This document shows positions 24,201 through 53,200 of a stretch of 64,000 nt of DNA, in pieces. The notes beneath the pieces were generated by a model. The model saw only the letters and a list, made by a program, of their open reading frames with translations, was not told the DNA's origin and did not search any database. Each line of letters opens with the position of its first letter. The first letter of the stretch is position 1. Source of the DNA: Pelecanus crispus. Lineage: Eukaryota; Chordata; Aves; Pelecaniformes; Pelecanidae. Position numbers and translations under genes: made by a program. The DNA lies in the NCBI RefSeq assembly GCF_030463565.1, contig NC_134654.1, positions 17,128,202-17,192,201 on the forward strand, written 5' to 3'.

Positions 24201-25793
24201 GATCCCCTTGGTGCCTCCCTTTTCCCATGGCTAGAGAGCCAACCCTGCTTTAGAGTGCCTAATGCCACTGAGGCTAACTCTTGGGTGTCAAGCCACCTGC
24301 CACAATGGAAGTCTCCAGCAATATTAAGGATAAGATGTATCCTCCCACAGAGACTACAACCCACTGGACCTCCATTACCATCATCCATCATCTTCCTTTT
24401 ACACAGTGCTTGTCACACATGCTGTCAGTCAGGACCTAGCAACTCAGCTTTGGCCACGCTTGTCACCTACTGAGTGAAGCACAGGCACAGAGGAAGGTGG
24501 CTGCTGAGTGGGTGGGTGATTTCACCTCCTTGCAGCTGCCTTGTGATGAGCTGTAAAGTCTGGACTCAGATTTGTAGTGCTGGAGCCCAGAATTTCACTT
24601 CAACTATAATAAAGCACATCATTATAGATATAACTTCATCTCAGATGTGACTTGCTTCACCTGTGTCCTCACCACACTGTCAGCTGAGCTCAGCTCACCT
24701 GCTATCACCAGTTCAGCCTTTGCTCCATCCCACACCAAGCTCTTTAGGCCTTGCTTGACTTGACTGCACCCCACAGACACCAATTCTGGCAGCCTGTGCT
24801 GTGGAGCAGTGTCATGCATAGGCATAAGAGCAGGGAGGCAGCCTGAGCCAGGCAAAGCTGGTCCAGTGAGGATCCAACCACCCATCTCTGTGAGCCTGGT
24901 CACTTCAGCCTCTTCCTGGGGTAAGGTGGGGAAGTCCTCACCAGGCTGCACTAGCAAGTAGCACCTCTCTATGGGTCTGCCACTCCCTGAGACTTCTACA
25001 AAGTGACAGTGTTTGAAATGGGTTTATGTCCTGAACCACTGGCAAGCGGACGGGGACGTGTCTCACTGCTCCTCAGCAGCCAGAGGATAGTCCTTCACAA
25101 CTGACACAGCCTGGCCCTTAGTAAACTCTGTTTTAAAACTAATGGGCACAGCAATTTATGGTTGGGCACCTGTGGCTGTCAGCACATGCCAGTGATTTAA
25201 CTGCAACCTGCTGAAAAGGAGCAGGCAGGAGGCTCAGCGAGAAGGCACATGACAGAAAGGCCTGATGGCTTATTAGGCTTTCAGAGAAGATGCTATGAGA
25301 AGACAAAGGCATTGGTAGTTTAACTCCATGAGCACCGGCTGTGCACAGCAGTGGTACATTTGACCAACACCTCCCTCCTGTATGTGCTTACAAGGAGATG
25401 CCTTGGTGCTTGTGGTACGCTCCCTGCAGTGAGCCTGGCCCCGCTCCTCCCTGCCCTCCATCTCTCTTCCCCCTCCATCCAACTCCCTCCATCCCCTCAT
25501 CCTCCTCCCAGCCACAACCACTGCTGCTTCCCTTCCAGACCCTCTCTCAGGATTCTGTGGGGCTCCAGCACTTTTCCCTGATGGCAGCCCCCCAGAGCAG
25601 GGCTGCAGTCTGGCGGTCCCTCACGCACCACACCTGCAGCACCAGGAGCTGTGCGTGTCTCAAGACATCAGCGCTCACCACACAGGCACTTGGCTGTTTC
25701 AGCACACCAAGGAAGCCCCTGTTGCCCGGCCCAGCTTCCTGGGATGTGTACACTACCGTGGTCATGTGCTGTGCAGAGGAGCTGGGGGCTGGC
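15240..25793. other. intergenic stretch between CCDC42 and the BMERB1-like gene
   Basis: Ten kilobases with no supported coding exon on either strand and no named repeat. In human the Speedy/RINGO gene SPDYE4 lies next to CCDC42. I saw no Speedy-domain exon here. The left part ends in the CCDC42 3' flank. The right part should hold the 3' UTR of the minus-strand bMERB gene, for which I could not pick a clear AATAAA. A pyrimidine-rich low-complexity patch lies at about 25440-25515. Confidence 0.55.
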
Positions 25794-42812
<17,019 letters not shown>

Positions 42813-43130
42813 GCCGCAGCCCTGCCCGCTCCGCTCCCGCCGCTCCGCTCCGCGCCCCCTGCCGGCCGCCGCCCCCCGCGCCGCCGCCCCGCGCCCCCGG
42901 CCCCGGCCGCGCCGCCCGCCTTGTTTCCCCGCGGCTCGGGCACCGGCGGCACGGCCCCGCTCTAGCCCGGACAGGCTGCCCCGCACCCCCGCACCCCCGG
43001 CAGTCTGCCGAAAGCCGCAGCACTCAAAGCACAAGGAGCAGAGTAGCCCCGCCTGGCGCACCGGAGGCGGGGTGGGAAACGCTTCCTGGCGGGTACGCTC
43101 GGGCGGGCACACGCGTTGCTCCTGGGAGTA

Positions 43131-43541
43131 AGGACGAGTCAACGGGCTCAAGCTGCGCCAGGGGAGACTTAGACTGGATATTAGGAAAATTTCTTCACGG
43201 AAAGGGTAGTCAAGCATTGGAACAGGCTGCCCAGAGAGGTGGTGGAACCTCCCTGGAAGCGTTCAAAAAACAGGCAGACGTGGCACTTTGGGACATGGTT
43301 TAGTGGGCATGGGGGTGTTGGGTTGGTGGTTGGACTGATGATCTTAAGAGGTCCTTTCCAATCTTAATGATTCCTAGTTTTTACTTTCATTATAAACAAT
43401 CCAGCCACCAAGCCAGGAAACATGAAATTATTACTCTACCCTTAACTGGTTTAGTGGTGGACTTGGTAATGTGAGGTTAATGGTTGGACTGGATGATCTT
43501 AAAGGTGTTTTCCAACCTAAACGATTCTATGATTCTATGAT
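43131..43541 (+). mobile_element. CR1 LINE 3' end, doubled tail module, next to the BMERB1-like promoter
   Basis: Plus-strand CR1 starts in GGGCTCAAGCTGCGCCAGGG and continues through GGATATTAGGAAAATTTCTT and a TGGAACAGGCTGCCCAGAG block. It encodes the ORF2 end (LEAFKKQADVALWDMV) and ends in ATTCTATGATTCTATGAT at 43541. The tail carries the same two modules and about 70-base spacer as the copy at 2.9-3.7 kb, at well over 90% identity by eye. It is truncated at its 5' end and abuts the CpG island. Confidence 0.95.
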
Positions 43542-43569
43542 AAGACAACTAGGCTTTGCAGAGCCTGCA

Positions 43570-43668
43570 TGATGGTAGCAAACAGCAGAGCAGCATTCAA
43601 AAAACGGACCCCGACCATGGCCAGGTTCTCGCCCAGCCTGAGGGGAGCTGGGAGTTTACAGAAGTGCG
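43570..43668 (+). repeat. right copy of the ~100-bp direct repeat
   Basis: Matches 41528-41634, including GATGGTAGCAAACAGCAGAG and GGAGCTGGGAGTTTACAGAA. It lies just past the CR1 tail, so the two copies flank the BMERB1-like first exon and its CpG island about 2 kb apart. Confidence 0.8.
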
Positions 43669-43669
43669 T

Positions 43670-44560
43670 GCGTTACATGGGGCGCGCTGTGGGGTGAGGC
43701 ACGGCATTAAACAGGGCCCCCCCCTAAGGACATGGTGAGGAGGTAAGCAAGGGTAACTGTGCTTTCCAGCAGAAGTAACTCTTCCCTATGGAAAAACGCA
43801 ACAGCAATTGTTTAAAAAATGTCCAAAGGTGTGTGTTGGTCTGAAATCCAAAGGTTTGTTAGCAGCACCCACAGCAACAGTGATCTCGACGATGAGCACT
43901 GCCCCTCTCCTCCCTCCGGCCGGGCTCTCCTGCAGGACACAGCAATGACCAGTCCCACCAGCTTGAAAGCTTATCCCCACAAACTGGCACGGGGAAGGTG
44001 AGGACAAGGTGTGGATTGTAAACCCTCCCACTCGCAGGGTTTTACACTCCTCGCTCACTGATACCAGAAGCGCTTACTCCACTGAGGATTCACAACGTGC
44101 TGTCCCCCATGGAGGCACACACCTCGGCAGCACCTTCCCCAAAACACACGGAGGGGACACGCATCCTCTGCTAGGACACATTTCTCTGCTAGGACGTGCC
44201 TGCAGGTGGCACTGATGTCCCCACACTGGCTTTGTGCAAGAGCAGAGCTCCAAGGCGAGGGCAAGGCTGTGCTCAGGGACACACCGCCGTTGCGAGGGGG
44301 TTCAGGGACACCTTCCAGCACATTTTGGGAAGTGCCACCCAAAGTCACTGGGCTGGAGAGCAGCAGGGGTGATGGCAGTGGAGAGGTGAGTGCCAGGCCT
44401 GGGGGAGCAGCTGTGGGGTTCTGCCCTCTCATCCAGCCACCCAGCTGACCTCCCTCTGGCTGGCAGGGACATTGCTAGAAGTCAGTAGTCAATGCAATAA
44501 AATAAGCTATCGGTAGGCAAAACAGAGGCATGGCAACATAAGGGATGGGTCTGGAGGATC
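43670..44560. other. spacer, no gene seen
   Basis: Ordinary-composition sequence with short chance frames only and no named repeat. Confidence 0.5.
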
Positions 44561-47500
44561 ACCCCCTGCAGAGAAATAACCAGACTGTGGTATCTCCTAT
44601 CAGTACCTTGCAGCATCCTCTAGCTGCTCCCCTCACCAATGAAACAGGCTGCCGAGCTAATCCATATGAAACGTTCTTACTGGAACTGACATAAATTTCA
44701 GCAAAATCTTGGAATTCCCATCTCCAAAAACCAGAGAGGAGCTGCTGACTTTTGATCCAGTCCAGTGTTTTAAACCAGGACATGCGCAAGGGAGATGGTG
44801 CTTCATTCATTGAGGATAACTGTGGCATATAAACAAAATAAGGAGACAAAAAATTAAGTCTATGCATAAAAAAAGGTGAAAAAAAAAGAACAGACGTGGC
44901 AGCTGCTGCTCTGGGTTAGAAATGCAGCAGCGTCTGAGAGCTGGTGAACTGTTAGCAGCCACAGCAGCACCTTGCTCCAGCAATCCCCTGAAAACACAGA
45001 AGCACCTCTCGGACAGGAGCAGCACAAAGCCACAAGGCCACAGAAGTGTGCTGTAACGCACCCCAGAGCTGAAACTGTGCTTCTTGAAAAATATAAAGTT
45101 TCACTATTTGAGTGAATTGTTCAGGAATGCCCTGAGTTTTGTAAGGCAGCTGCACTGTCATTTTAACTCCCAGGCTCCCAGTTTGCCTGTCAGACAAAGC
45201 CCAGCTGAGGGACACAGCCACTTCAGGATTTTGTGGTTTGGTTGTTTTAATGTGAAAGGTAAGACTAGCTGTTCTCAGCTCATTAAATGATGAGCATCCG
45301 CCATCACTATAATTATGAACTCAGGTCTGAAGTGACTCACCTTGTTTTGATTGCTCCACAATGCAGAGAAAATGAACATGTAAATATTTTAATCAGTTCT
45401 TCAGTTGAATACTCTACAGGATTACTTTCGCCATAAGTAGCCATATCTGCTGTGGGCTGCAACTTGAATTCAACACGTTCTATACGCTAACTTTATTCTT
45501 AATAAAAACATCGGATTAAATCAAACAGTCCAGAGTCATACACAGTTATGATCCAATTAACACACGCTATTTAGTCTGCTATATCGAATGTAATCATTAT
45601 GTGCAAATCCATTTTGCAGAGGTAAAGGCAAACCAAGTGCACCACACATTACAGAAACAGTTGCTGTGCCCCACACAACCTGCCTCACAGGTGAACCCTG
45701 TGGTTCTTCCTTCACCCAGGTATGCTCTACATTCCCGAATCCATGGCTGAGAAGTTTTAAGGGGTCTTGAGGTGACTTTCGCATTGGTCTACATGAGAGG
45801 AGAATCACTAGCAGCAACGCTTTCAGGCCCCTAACAGAAGATGTCTTAAAAAGCACTAATATTTCCCTGTATACAGTCACTTCTGTAGAAATCAAGCACC
45901 TACACAACAGAAAGTACACATACATTATAAGCTTATCATCCAGTACCAAGCAACAATAATACAATCTCTCAGGCACTTGAAAGACGCTGACAAATACAAA
46001 GAGAATTAAAATGCAGCTTGGAGAACATAGGATGGACACAGTCATTTGAAGCTCTTTAAAGAAACAACCCGAGTAGGCAACAGCAAACAACAGATACTGC
46101 TAAGGCACAGTCAACAAATTCCAAATCTTCAAAAATGCTTCCAGGGTGATGCTTACAGGGCTCTTTGCTGCCAACTCAATTAGGCGCATCTTGATGACAG
46201 AAGGAAGCTGAGTATTTTAATTTGTCACTTGTTGAGAAAGGACTGTGGTCCCAAGAACCTGAATGCTTATTCCTGTGGAGGGATGTATATGTCAGAATAA
46301 CTGGTTTGGAGTTATTTAATAAGTTTATTTTCCTTAGGATTTGTCAAAAAATCAGGTTCATGTTTCTCAATTCATGCTTTGAATATTAAAGTTATTTCAG
46401 CATGTGATCGTGTTTCCTGGCTCAAAATCCCTTTTACTAACAATAAAAACCCATGTTAACACAAGCCTACTATTTTTGGTGGTGTAACTACCGACACAGT
46501 TCTGACCTTTCAACATGATTAGAGGTAGAAATGTTCTCAAAGTTTCAAAAATGAAGCCATGTTACCAACAACTTCCCTGTCTGCTGTACTGGTGAGGTTG
46601 TGATAAGATAACTATGTTTTCTGTTCCTTGATTTCTTCAAGCAAGATTATTAAATATTAAAGGTGAAGCAAAGGTTAATTTTAAAGTTGCCTCATACTCG
46701 CCTCTACGTTTGGGTTCACGGTTTTATGGTCTTAACATACACAATTTAAAGTAAAAAATTGCCCTTGGCCAGAAAAGTAATTTATATTACAGCAAAACCA
46801 GACCCCAGGGAGAAACCACGCAGAAAAAAATTTACCTGTTCCCTAAGAAATGTACAGTCTAAATTAGCAGAGATTCCTTTACATTGGCTCCCTCTTGATA
46901 AATACAGCAATACAGATGCCAAGCTGGGAGTGTCAAGGTATTTCAAGATAGACTTTTTTTTTTTCCCCCTGCATTAGTACTACTTAGCGCTCAAGCCAGT
47001 AATGGTCAGGAGCTGCCTAATGTTTTAAGAAGTCTATATGGGACCTATATTATAAAGGCACAGAATTTCGGTATCATGCTGTAATCATAATTCACCTAAG
47101 AGTTCAGATCAGAGTGGGAATGTCTTGTCTGTACTTTAAAGAGGAACAGAACAAGAAACACTTTTACTAGCAGCACTGAAGACAGCACAGATCATTCCTT
47201 AGAGGCATTACACCCTGTCATGGAAGAAAAGACAATTCAAGAGCTCTTGCTTTTGATTCAGAACATGCAGAATAACTCCACAGCTCTCAGAAATATCACT
47301 CTCCTCTTCTTGTGAAACTACAGCTAAATGGACTTACCTTAAATGGACCATATCTATGATTTTGGGAAATGACTCATTACAAAAATACAAAAACCTCTCT
47401 GTGAATTCTGGGCAGATTTCACTACAGTCCACAAAGAAACATGCTGTGGTCGTTTGCTGAATTATAGAAATGTTTGGAGAATGCTGGAAAGGATCTTACT

Positions 47501-50320
47501 ATGCTGATCAGATCCACAAGAAAAATGAACATTGAGAGATCAGCACCCACTGAGTTTTATCTAATTCCGTATTCTGAAAGTGCCACACTATTTAAGTCAA
47601 CCACAGATGTGAGGTGCACACAGAGAGGAGCTGAAGGAACCAGTTGCAATATCCCATCATAAAATAAGTGCCAGAAAGACAGAATCTGCGATTTTAGTTC
47701 CGTTATAACTTGGGAACAAATTTTTAAAAAGCAAGATAAGGTGTCTGATGCAATGAGTTACTCGGATTCCAGTTCAGTTGCATCAGCTGTATACCGAAAC
47801 TACCTGCAGGGCTTGTAAGTTGTTTCCCGATAAGCAAAGAGGCCTTTGTCATTTTTTGGCAATTGATGTCTCATCTAATAAAACTGATTTACTTAGATCC
47901 TTTGAAACCTCTCACAAAGTACACATACACTGAGCTATGTGAAATTTAAAATATAAGAGCTACAAAGTCTGTCATTGTGCACAACTTGTTCCTCAGTGCT
48001 AACTATGGTTGCCTCCTGAGCTTAATAAACCTAATTGTATTCAGAGAAGAAGGACACAGCTCAACTTAAACCCTGGACTGACACCAAGGGGCAAAAAAAA
48101 AAGTACTTCTACATATAAGCCTCTGAAATTTGCTTAAAGTTCACCGTGAAGGAGGCAAACAGTAAAATCTTACGTGATTTTATAATCACTTTTAACCTTA
48201 CAATTGCTGTTTAAGAATAAAAACTTAAAGAAACATTAGTTTCAACATCAATTTTTTGGCAAATAGTTGCAACGTAATGCAAAAATAACTGCTAATGTGG
48301 TTGGAAATACATCATGAGAATCTGTTTTCCCCAAAGGCAGTTTGGTTCTTCTCGGTTACATCTTATTCCCAAGAATATTAAATGCCTTAGCATGTTCTTT
48401 CATCTGCAAGAACAATAAAGCCATGCTCAGAGCGAAGTCTCACATAGAACAATTTAAGTCCACCTCCTTCATTACCCTTTTGGCTTGCAGGGTCTGTGAC
48501 CATCAGAGAAGAAGAAATTGAGTCACCAATGTTGTAGAGCTTACACACAGAAACTGTATAAACCCCAGTGGAAAATGATTTAATGGAATTGGTGCAATTT
48601 CTTCAGTGAATGAAGTGCCACATCCACTTCCATAGTGGTTTGTAATTCAGAACATATTTTAAACTGTACAAATGTGATTCTCCCTTGAATCAGCACCAGA
48701 TATGTTCATTGGATTAACAACTTTTTAAAAAAATCTTATCATGCAAGATTATTACACTGAAGTTAAACTTTAGGCCATACCTTAAATCCTCCCTGTTCAT
48801 AGTGGTAGTGGCTAAGCACATCTAAACATCCATGGCCAAAACAACCACAGAGGTAAGAGCCCAGGGGAGTCATGCCATGGTCACAGGATGGATTGCACAA
48901 GCACTTTTCCTATCAAGGTTTCTCTTTGCAAAACTGGAACTACAGCTGCTGATTTTGTGCTGAAGCAGATAGAAAGAGTACGTATCACCCATTTAATTGG
49001 CTTCAAATGAGGGCAGTCACTTCCAGCTAAAGAAGCAACCGCATTTTAAACCATTCCAGCTATTTCTGCCGCATTCATCTCACAAAAGCACTGACGGCTC
49101 TATGATGTGCTGCTTGCAGTTTTGTTACTAAAGACTGAAGTCAGATATTCTGTTAACAAGTAATTAGAGTTCCTGAGGTATTATATGAAAATAAGGCTGG
49201 GATAAATTCTTGACACTAAAATTGTTCTCAACTTGAGTTTGAATTCCTGGGAGAAGGCAACGTCTTAATAAAAAGTTCCAGCTATTCTTGGCACGAGGAC
49301 AATTCTATCTATAGAGTCTTTCTAGTAGAGTATTCTGTATGGCATAGTGGATTTGTGCCAGGAAAACAGAGAGCTAATTACCCTGAAAGCCTTTGATGTA
49401 CAGATAATCTGGAATCGGTGCATACAGAGAAAGAGATTATCTTCAATGGCATTGCTTTTCCTTGTCTCCAACCACTTTCTACTGAGTCCAGAACACAGCA
49501 GGGTGACAGACCGCAATGCCATTTGGGTGTTACATATTAAATATCCATTTAAATAAATATTCTGCTTTTTGCAGCTGCCTGTCTCATGGCTTGTAAAATA
49601 CTAGGAAGATGTATTAAAATCTATCCCTCTGCAAAGGAATGATGTAGTTCCTTGACCAAGGAAATACCTAATAAACTGACAACAGCTTTTGATGGTAGCT
49701 GAAAGGACTGTAAGGCTCAAAGATTCTCCACCAGCTCCATTTAAGGTCTGACACAGATCTTTTAATGAGATCAGACCACCAATTTTTCATTTGTAAGCAA
49801 ATCTTACCTATTGAAGAGGTGTTGAAATCTGTGTGCTTTTGAGGTTAAGGCAAGGCAGATAAGGCAGCTTGCGGATCCTTCTGGACTTAGTAGGCCCTGT
49901 TCAGGACACAGATTAAGTTCTAAACAGGAAACATGAGAAGAGGGCTGCCCTCAGGCCAAACTGACCTAGGGAAGATCACCAGCTTCAACCAGATCAACTC
50001 AGCCAGTGCCAAGTTCCTCCTGAATGAATATTGCCCTATGTTAATTCCCAGCCCACAGAAGTTACTCAGATCACGAGTGTAGACTACTTCCTGGTCACCC
50101 TGAATGCTGGGTGCCACCTTAGGTAAATGAACACAAGGAAGTCCACAGGCTGCTCTGCTGAATTTGGACAGCCAAGCAGGCACTGACTGTGAGCAGACAT
50201 GGTAGGTTTTTTCCAATAGATGCCAATGCAGAAGCATATTTAAATCCCAAAACATGAAAAGACAGGCAGTCTAGCAAAATCTGATTTTACAAATCAAAGC
50301 AGAGCAAATGAACCACTTTT
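44560..50320 (-). other. AT-rich non-coding tract downstream of MFSD6L
   Basis: This block is clearly richer in A/T than its surroundings, has almost no open frames above 70 codons and no repeat I can name. It lies in the sense direction after MFSD6L. AATAAA occurs on the minus strand at 46329-46324 and 45497-45492, so alternative long 3' UTRs are possible. An unannotated non-coding transcript or conserved regulatory DNA would look the same. Confidence 0.45.
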
Positions 50321-50326
50321 TTTATT
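50321..50326 (-). terminator. candidate MFSD6L polyadenylation signal
   Basis: AATAAA on the minus strand lies about 440 bases after the MFSD6L stop codon. It is the first clean signal in that direction, so it is the likely proximal site. Confidence 0.5.
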
Positions 50327-50767
50327 CACATCCCTTATTCAGCAAAAGTTCACAGACATAGCACCTTGAAAAAGTTTGGTGTGCTGTCAGCATTACAATA
50401 TTTTTCATTCAATGATGTCGAAGTACAGGTCACAGCTTTTGCTCACAGTTTCCACAGCATCAGCTCTGGGGATCAAGTATTCAATTCAAGTCTGCTTTTT
50501 GACTAAAAACTTAGCTACATTCATTTCAGCAAATGTATACCCGGAACACCTTGTTATGATTTTGGAAGCAAAATCTTTAAGTTAAAAAGAAAAAAATTAC
50601 AAGAACGCTATAAATAAAGAAAATAAAGAGAGTTATAAAATTTTTAAAATAAAAATCTGTCCTGTCAGATATATACTGTATATATTTAGCACTTCAGAAT
50701 TAACGGTCATTTCTGGGCATCATCATCATACCACATTACCAATCCACCCCCTACATTCAAGTACAGA

Positions 50768-52732
50768 TTAGTTAATCCTATGCTGTTGTGACCAACTCCT
50801 ATTAAAGCTTTCATCCTTCATAGCTTTTACCAGCCAATCTCTCTCATTCTCCTCATCAGAGTCACTCATATCACTGGAATCAGCAGCCAGGAGACGAGAA
50901 TAATTAATTTTTTTCTGCCGTGGCAACTTAGATTGGACAATTAAGAACAAGAAGAGCCACAGCACCAGGCACACGCAGCATGCCCTGTACAGAACTGCAA
51001 GGCCAAAGTGCTTCACGACAAATCCTCCCGCAAAACTGCCCAAGCTTGCTCCTCCACTGTAGCAGAGGCCCTGCAGAACAGTGTGCAGAGACCTCTCCAT
51101 GCCTGGAGCGGCTATGTCATCCACTGCCACGTTAACGACCCACCACAAAGCACCGCTACTGAAGGCGGATAAGATCTGGATAAGGAGAACTGACCACACA
51201 GTCCACAAGAAGGAGTAGCAGAGAAGCTGTACTGCCAAGAGACTTAGACTCACTGCAACAATTTTGCTGCTCGAGAAAGTCCTCAGCAACTTCCCTTTGA
51301 AGAAATAAAGCAAAATTTCAGCAAGTAGCCCAACAGCCACAGAGAGCCCCATGTACAGCTCACTGCTGCCTTGGTCCTGCATCTGCCAGAATAGAAAGTT
51401 GTGCACTGCAGACCCAGCCGCACCAGTGAGGAAGACGGTGATGGTGTACAGGATTGCTCGGCCATCGCTCCACAGTAGGGCCAGGGCTTTGGCAGTTTTG
51501 TTAACACGGTCGGTTTTCTTGGGAACATGGATGGGAAAAAAGACACTAACAAGCAATGAGAGCGTTATCAGGAGAGCATAGCCATAGAAATGGACAGCGA
51601 GGCGGGTGATTGTACCGCTGAGGAAGCAATTCAGTTGATCCACAAATACGCCAATGCTGCAGGCGCCTACAGATGCACCCAGGTAACTCCAAATCCACAG
51701 CTTGCCGTACCTGTCAGTCGCGTCAATGAAGTCAAGATATTCATAGAGACTCTCATCCACTGTCCATTCGAGAGAAGTCGCCAACAACTCCCAAAGCACA
51801 ATAGCACCCAGTACCATAAGAAAAATCTGATGCTCTCTGTCCTGAAAGATGTTTTGCACTGCCTCGAAGCTGACATCTAGAGCATCTGTCTGGTGGTCTG
51901 AAAGGTTTCCAGACACGTGAGCATCTCTAACAGTAGGACGAGTTGTTTTAAACAAAGAGAGCTCACTACTTTCAGTAGCATAACGGGTTTCTTCAGCATT
52001 ATCAGCAAGATCTATTGCAGCAGAACCCAGGCTGCTCATTTGCTTCTTGAGTCCACGTAAGGGAGGTCTGTAGGAAGCCGGCATTTCTGGTTCTCGTGTC
52101 TCCCGCTTAACTGCTTTCACAGAACTTGTCCACCCAGAGGGACCATCCAAGTAGCCATTTGTATCACCTTTGCCAACCCCTCTGCCTTTTTTCTCAAGTG
52201 TATCTGTCAGGCCAAGTAATCCCTGGAAGGCTGAACCGGTTAGCGTTGGCTTTCTGCTCGCTATCAAAATGTCAGCAGTTGTTTCCATCGTTTCTTTTGA
52301 CACCGCTTTCGCGTTCGTAATAGCGCTCGTGCTTAAAACGCTGTAGCTGCTCGTGCCCGGACCGGGCACCGCGGTGGCGGCCCCTTGGTCACCCGGCTGC
52401 TGGCTGGCATTGCAGTACTTGTACCCCGCGTCCCCGCCGGCGGGTGGGATGAGGGTGAGCAGCAGGCTGGCCCCCGCCGAGCCCAGCAAGGAGCTGGCGA
52501 CCAGAAGGCGCCGCTTCCTGCGGCCCTTGGGGCAGCGGGAGCAGAGGGGAGCCCAGAGAGCTGCCGCCAGGTGCTTGGCTCCGGCCACGACGCCCACCAG
52601 CGGGGCCGGCAGCCCCAGGTGCCGGAGGTACAGCGTCAGGAACGGGGCCGCGCAGGCCTTGCCCGCGCCCTGCAGGAGACGGAAGAAGCCGGAGAGGGCC
52701 AGGGCCCGGCCGACGTCCCACTGCTCGTTCAT
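50768..52732 (-). CDS. MFSD6L: MFSD6L, major facilitator superfamily membrane protein (single coding exon)
   Basis: One uninterrupted frame of 655 codons, 654 residues; human MFSD6L is about 586. It follows the human protein throughout: QWDVGRAL near the start, PFLTLYLRHLGL, ATDRYGKLWIW, VHFYGYALLITLSLLVS, VHNFLFWQMQDQGS, LIQILSAFSSGALWW, SLGSFAGGFVV and, at the end, ERDWLVKAM. Hydrophobic segments fall at about 12-35, 40-62, 76-97, 303-320, 346-366, 378-400, 426-449, 459-478, 489-511, 513-536, 555-577 and 578-600, a 12-helix MFS pattern. A long hydrophilic loop (about 100-302) holds a possible N-glycosylation site at N108. The acidic tail DSSDMSDSDEENE suits casein kinase 2. The start at 52732 was chosen because human begins close to QWD; an in-frame ATG 29 codons upstream (52819) adds only Ala/Gly/Arg-rich sequence. 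No substrate is known to me. Confidence 0.95.
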   Translation of the reverse strand: MNEQWDVGRALALSGFFRLLQGAGKACAAPFLTLYLRHLGLPAPLVGVVAGAKHLAAALWAPLCSRCPKGRRKRRLLVASSLLGSAGASLLLTLIPPAGGDAGYKYCNASQQPGDQGAATAVPGPGTSSYSVLSTSAITNAKAVSKETMETTADILIASRKPTLTGSAFQGLLGLTDTLEKKGRGVGKGDTNGYLDGPSGWTSSVKAVKRETREPEMPASYRPPLRGLKKQMSSLGSAAIDLADNAEETRYATESSELSLFKTTRPTVRDAHVSGNLSDHQTDALDVSFEAVQNIFQDREHQIFLMVLGAIVLWELLATSLEWTVDESLYEYLDFIDATDRYGKLWIWSYLGASVGACSIGVFVDQLNCFLSGTITRLAVHFYGYALLITLSLLVSVFFPIHVPKKTDRVNKTAKALALLWSDGRAILYTITVFLTGAAGSAVHNFLFWQMQDQGSSELYMGLSVAVGLLAEILLYFFKGKLLRTFSSSKIVAVSLSLLAVQLLCYSFLWTVWSVLLIQILSAFSSGALWWVVNVAVDDIAAPGMERSLHTVLQGLCYSGGASLGSFAGGFVVKHFGLAVLYRACCVCLVLWLFLFLIVQSKLPRQKKINYSRLLAADSSDMSDSDEENERDWLVKAMKDESFNRSWSQQHRIN

Positions 52733-53200
52733 GGCGCCGCCGCATGCTCCTCCCGCGGGCACCGGCGAGGCGGCCACGCACCTCCGGCAGCCCCCCCCAC
52801 CCCTCCGGGCCGCGGCCACCGTACCTGCACGGCGCGGGCCGCCGCCGCCGCCCGCCCGGCCCGCACCTGCCGCCGCCCGCGGGGCCGCGCCCCGGCCCGC
52901 CCCGTTGCCAGGAGACGGCGGGCGGTGGGGAGGTCAGCGCCGCCTGCCGGCCGGGAGGAGAAGGGCCGCGGCCCGCCCCGTTCCCGCGCCGCGCTCTCCT
53001 CGGCGCGGCCGCCTCAGCCGCCGCCGCCTCAGGCCCGGGCTCCCGGCGCGGCCGCCCCGCGGGAGAAGGGCGTCCTGCGGGCCGTGGCGGGGCCGAGGAG
53101 CCCCGGCTGGCGCACGACGCCAGGAGGGTGTTGGAGGGGGGCGTCGGGCGGGGAGCCAGGCTTTGCTACATGGCCAGCAGCCTGGCACACCTGACTGAGC
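52330..53200 (-). promoter_or_regulatory. CpG-island promoter of MFSD6L
   Basis: Dense CpG and high GC cover the first ~130 codons of MFSD6L and about 450 bp upstream. The long open frames on the opposite strand here are a by-product of this composition. Confidence 0.75.
52904..52916. promoter_or_regulatory. X-box (RFX-factor site) upstream of MFSD6L
   Basis: GTTGCCAGGAGAC fits RYYRYY-N-RRNRAC at every position and lies 172 bp upstream of the MFSD6L start codon, inside the CpG island. It is the second perfect X-box match placed near a gene start in this window, the other being at CCDC42. Confidence 0.55.

Noticed and set aside
52353-53198. 281-codon plus-strand open frame opposite the MFSD6L 5' end
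   Set aside because: Antisense shadow in a CpG island, low-complexity Ala/Pro/Arg sequence.
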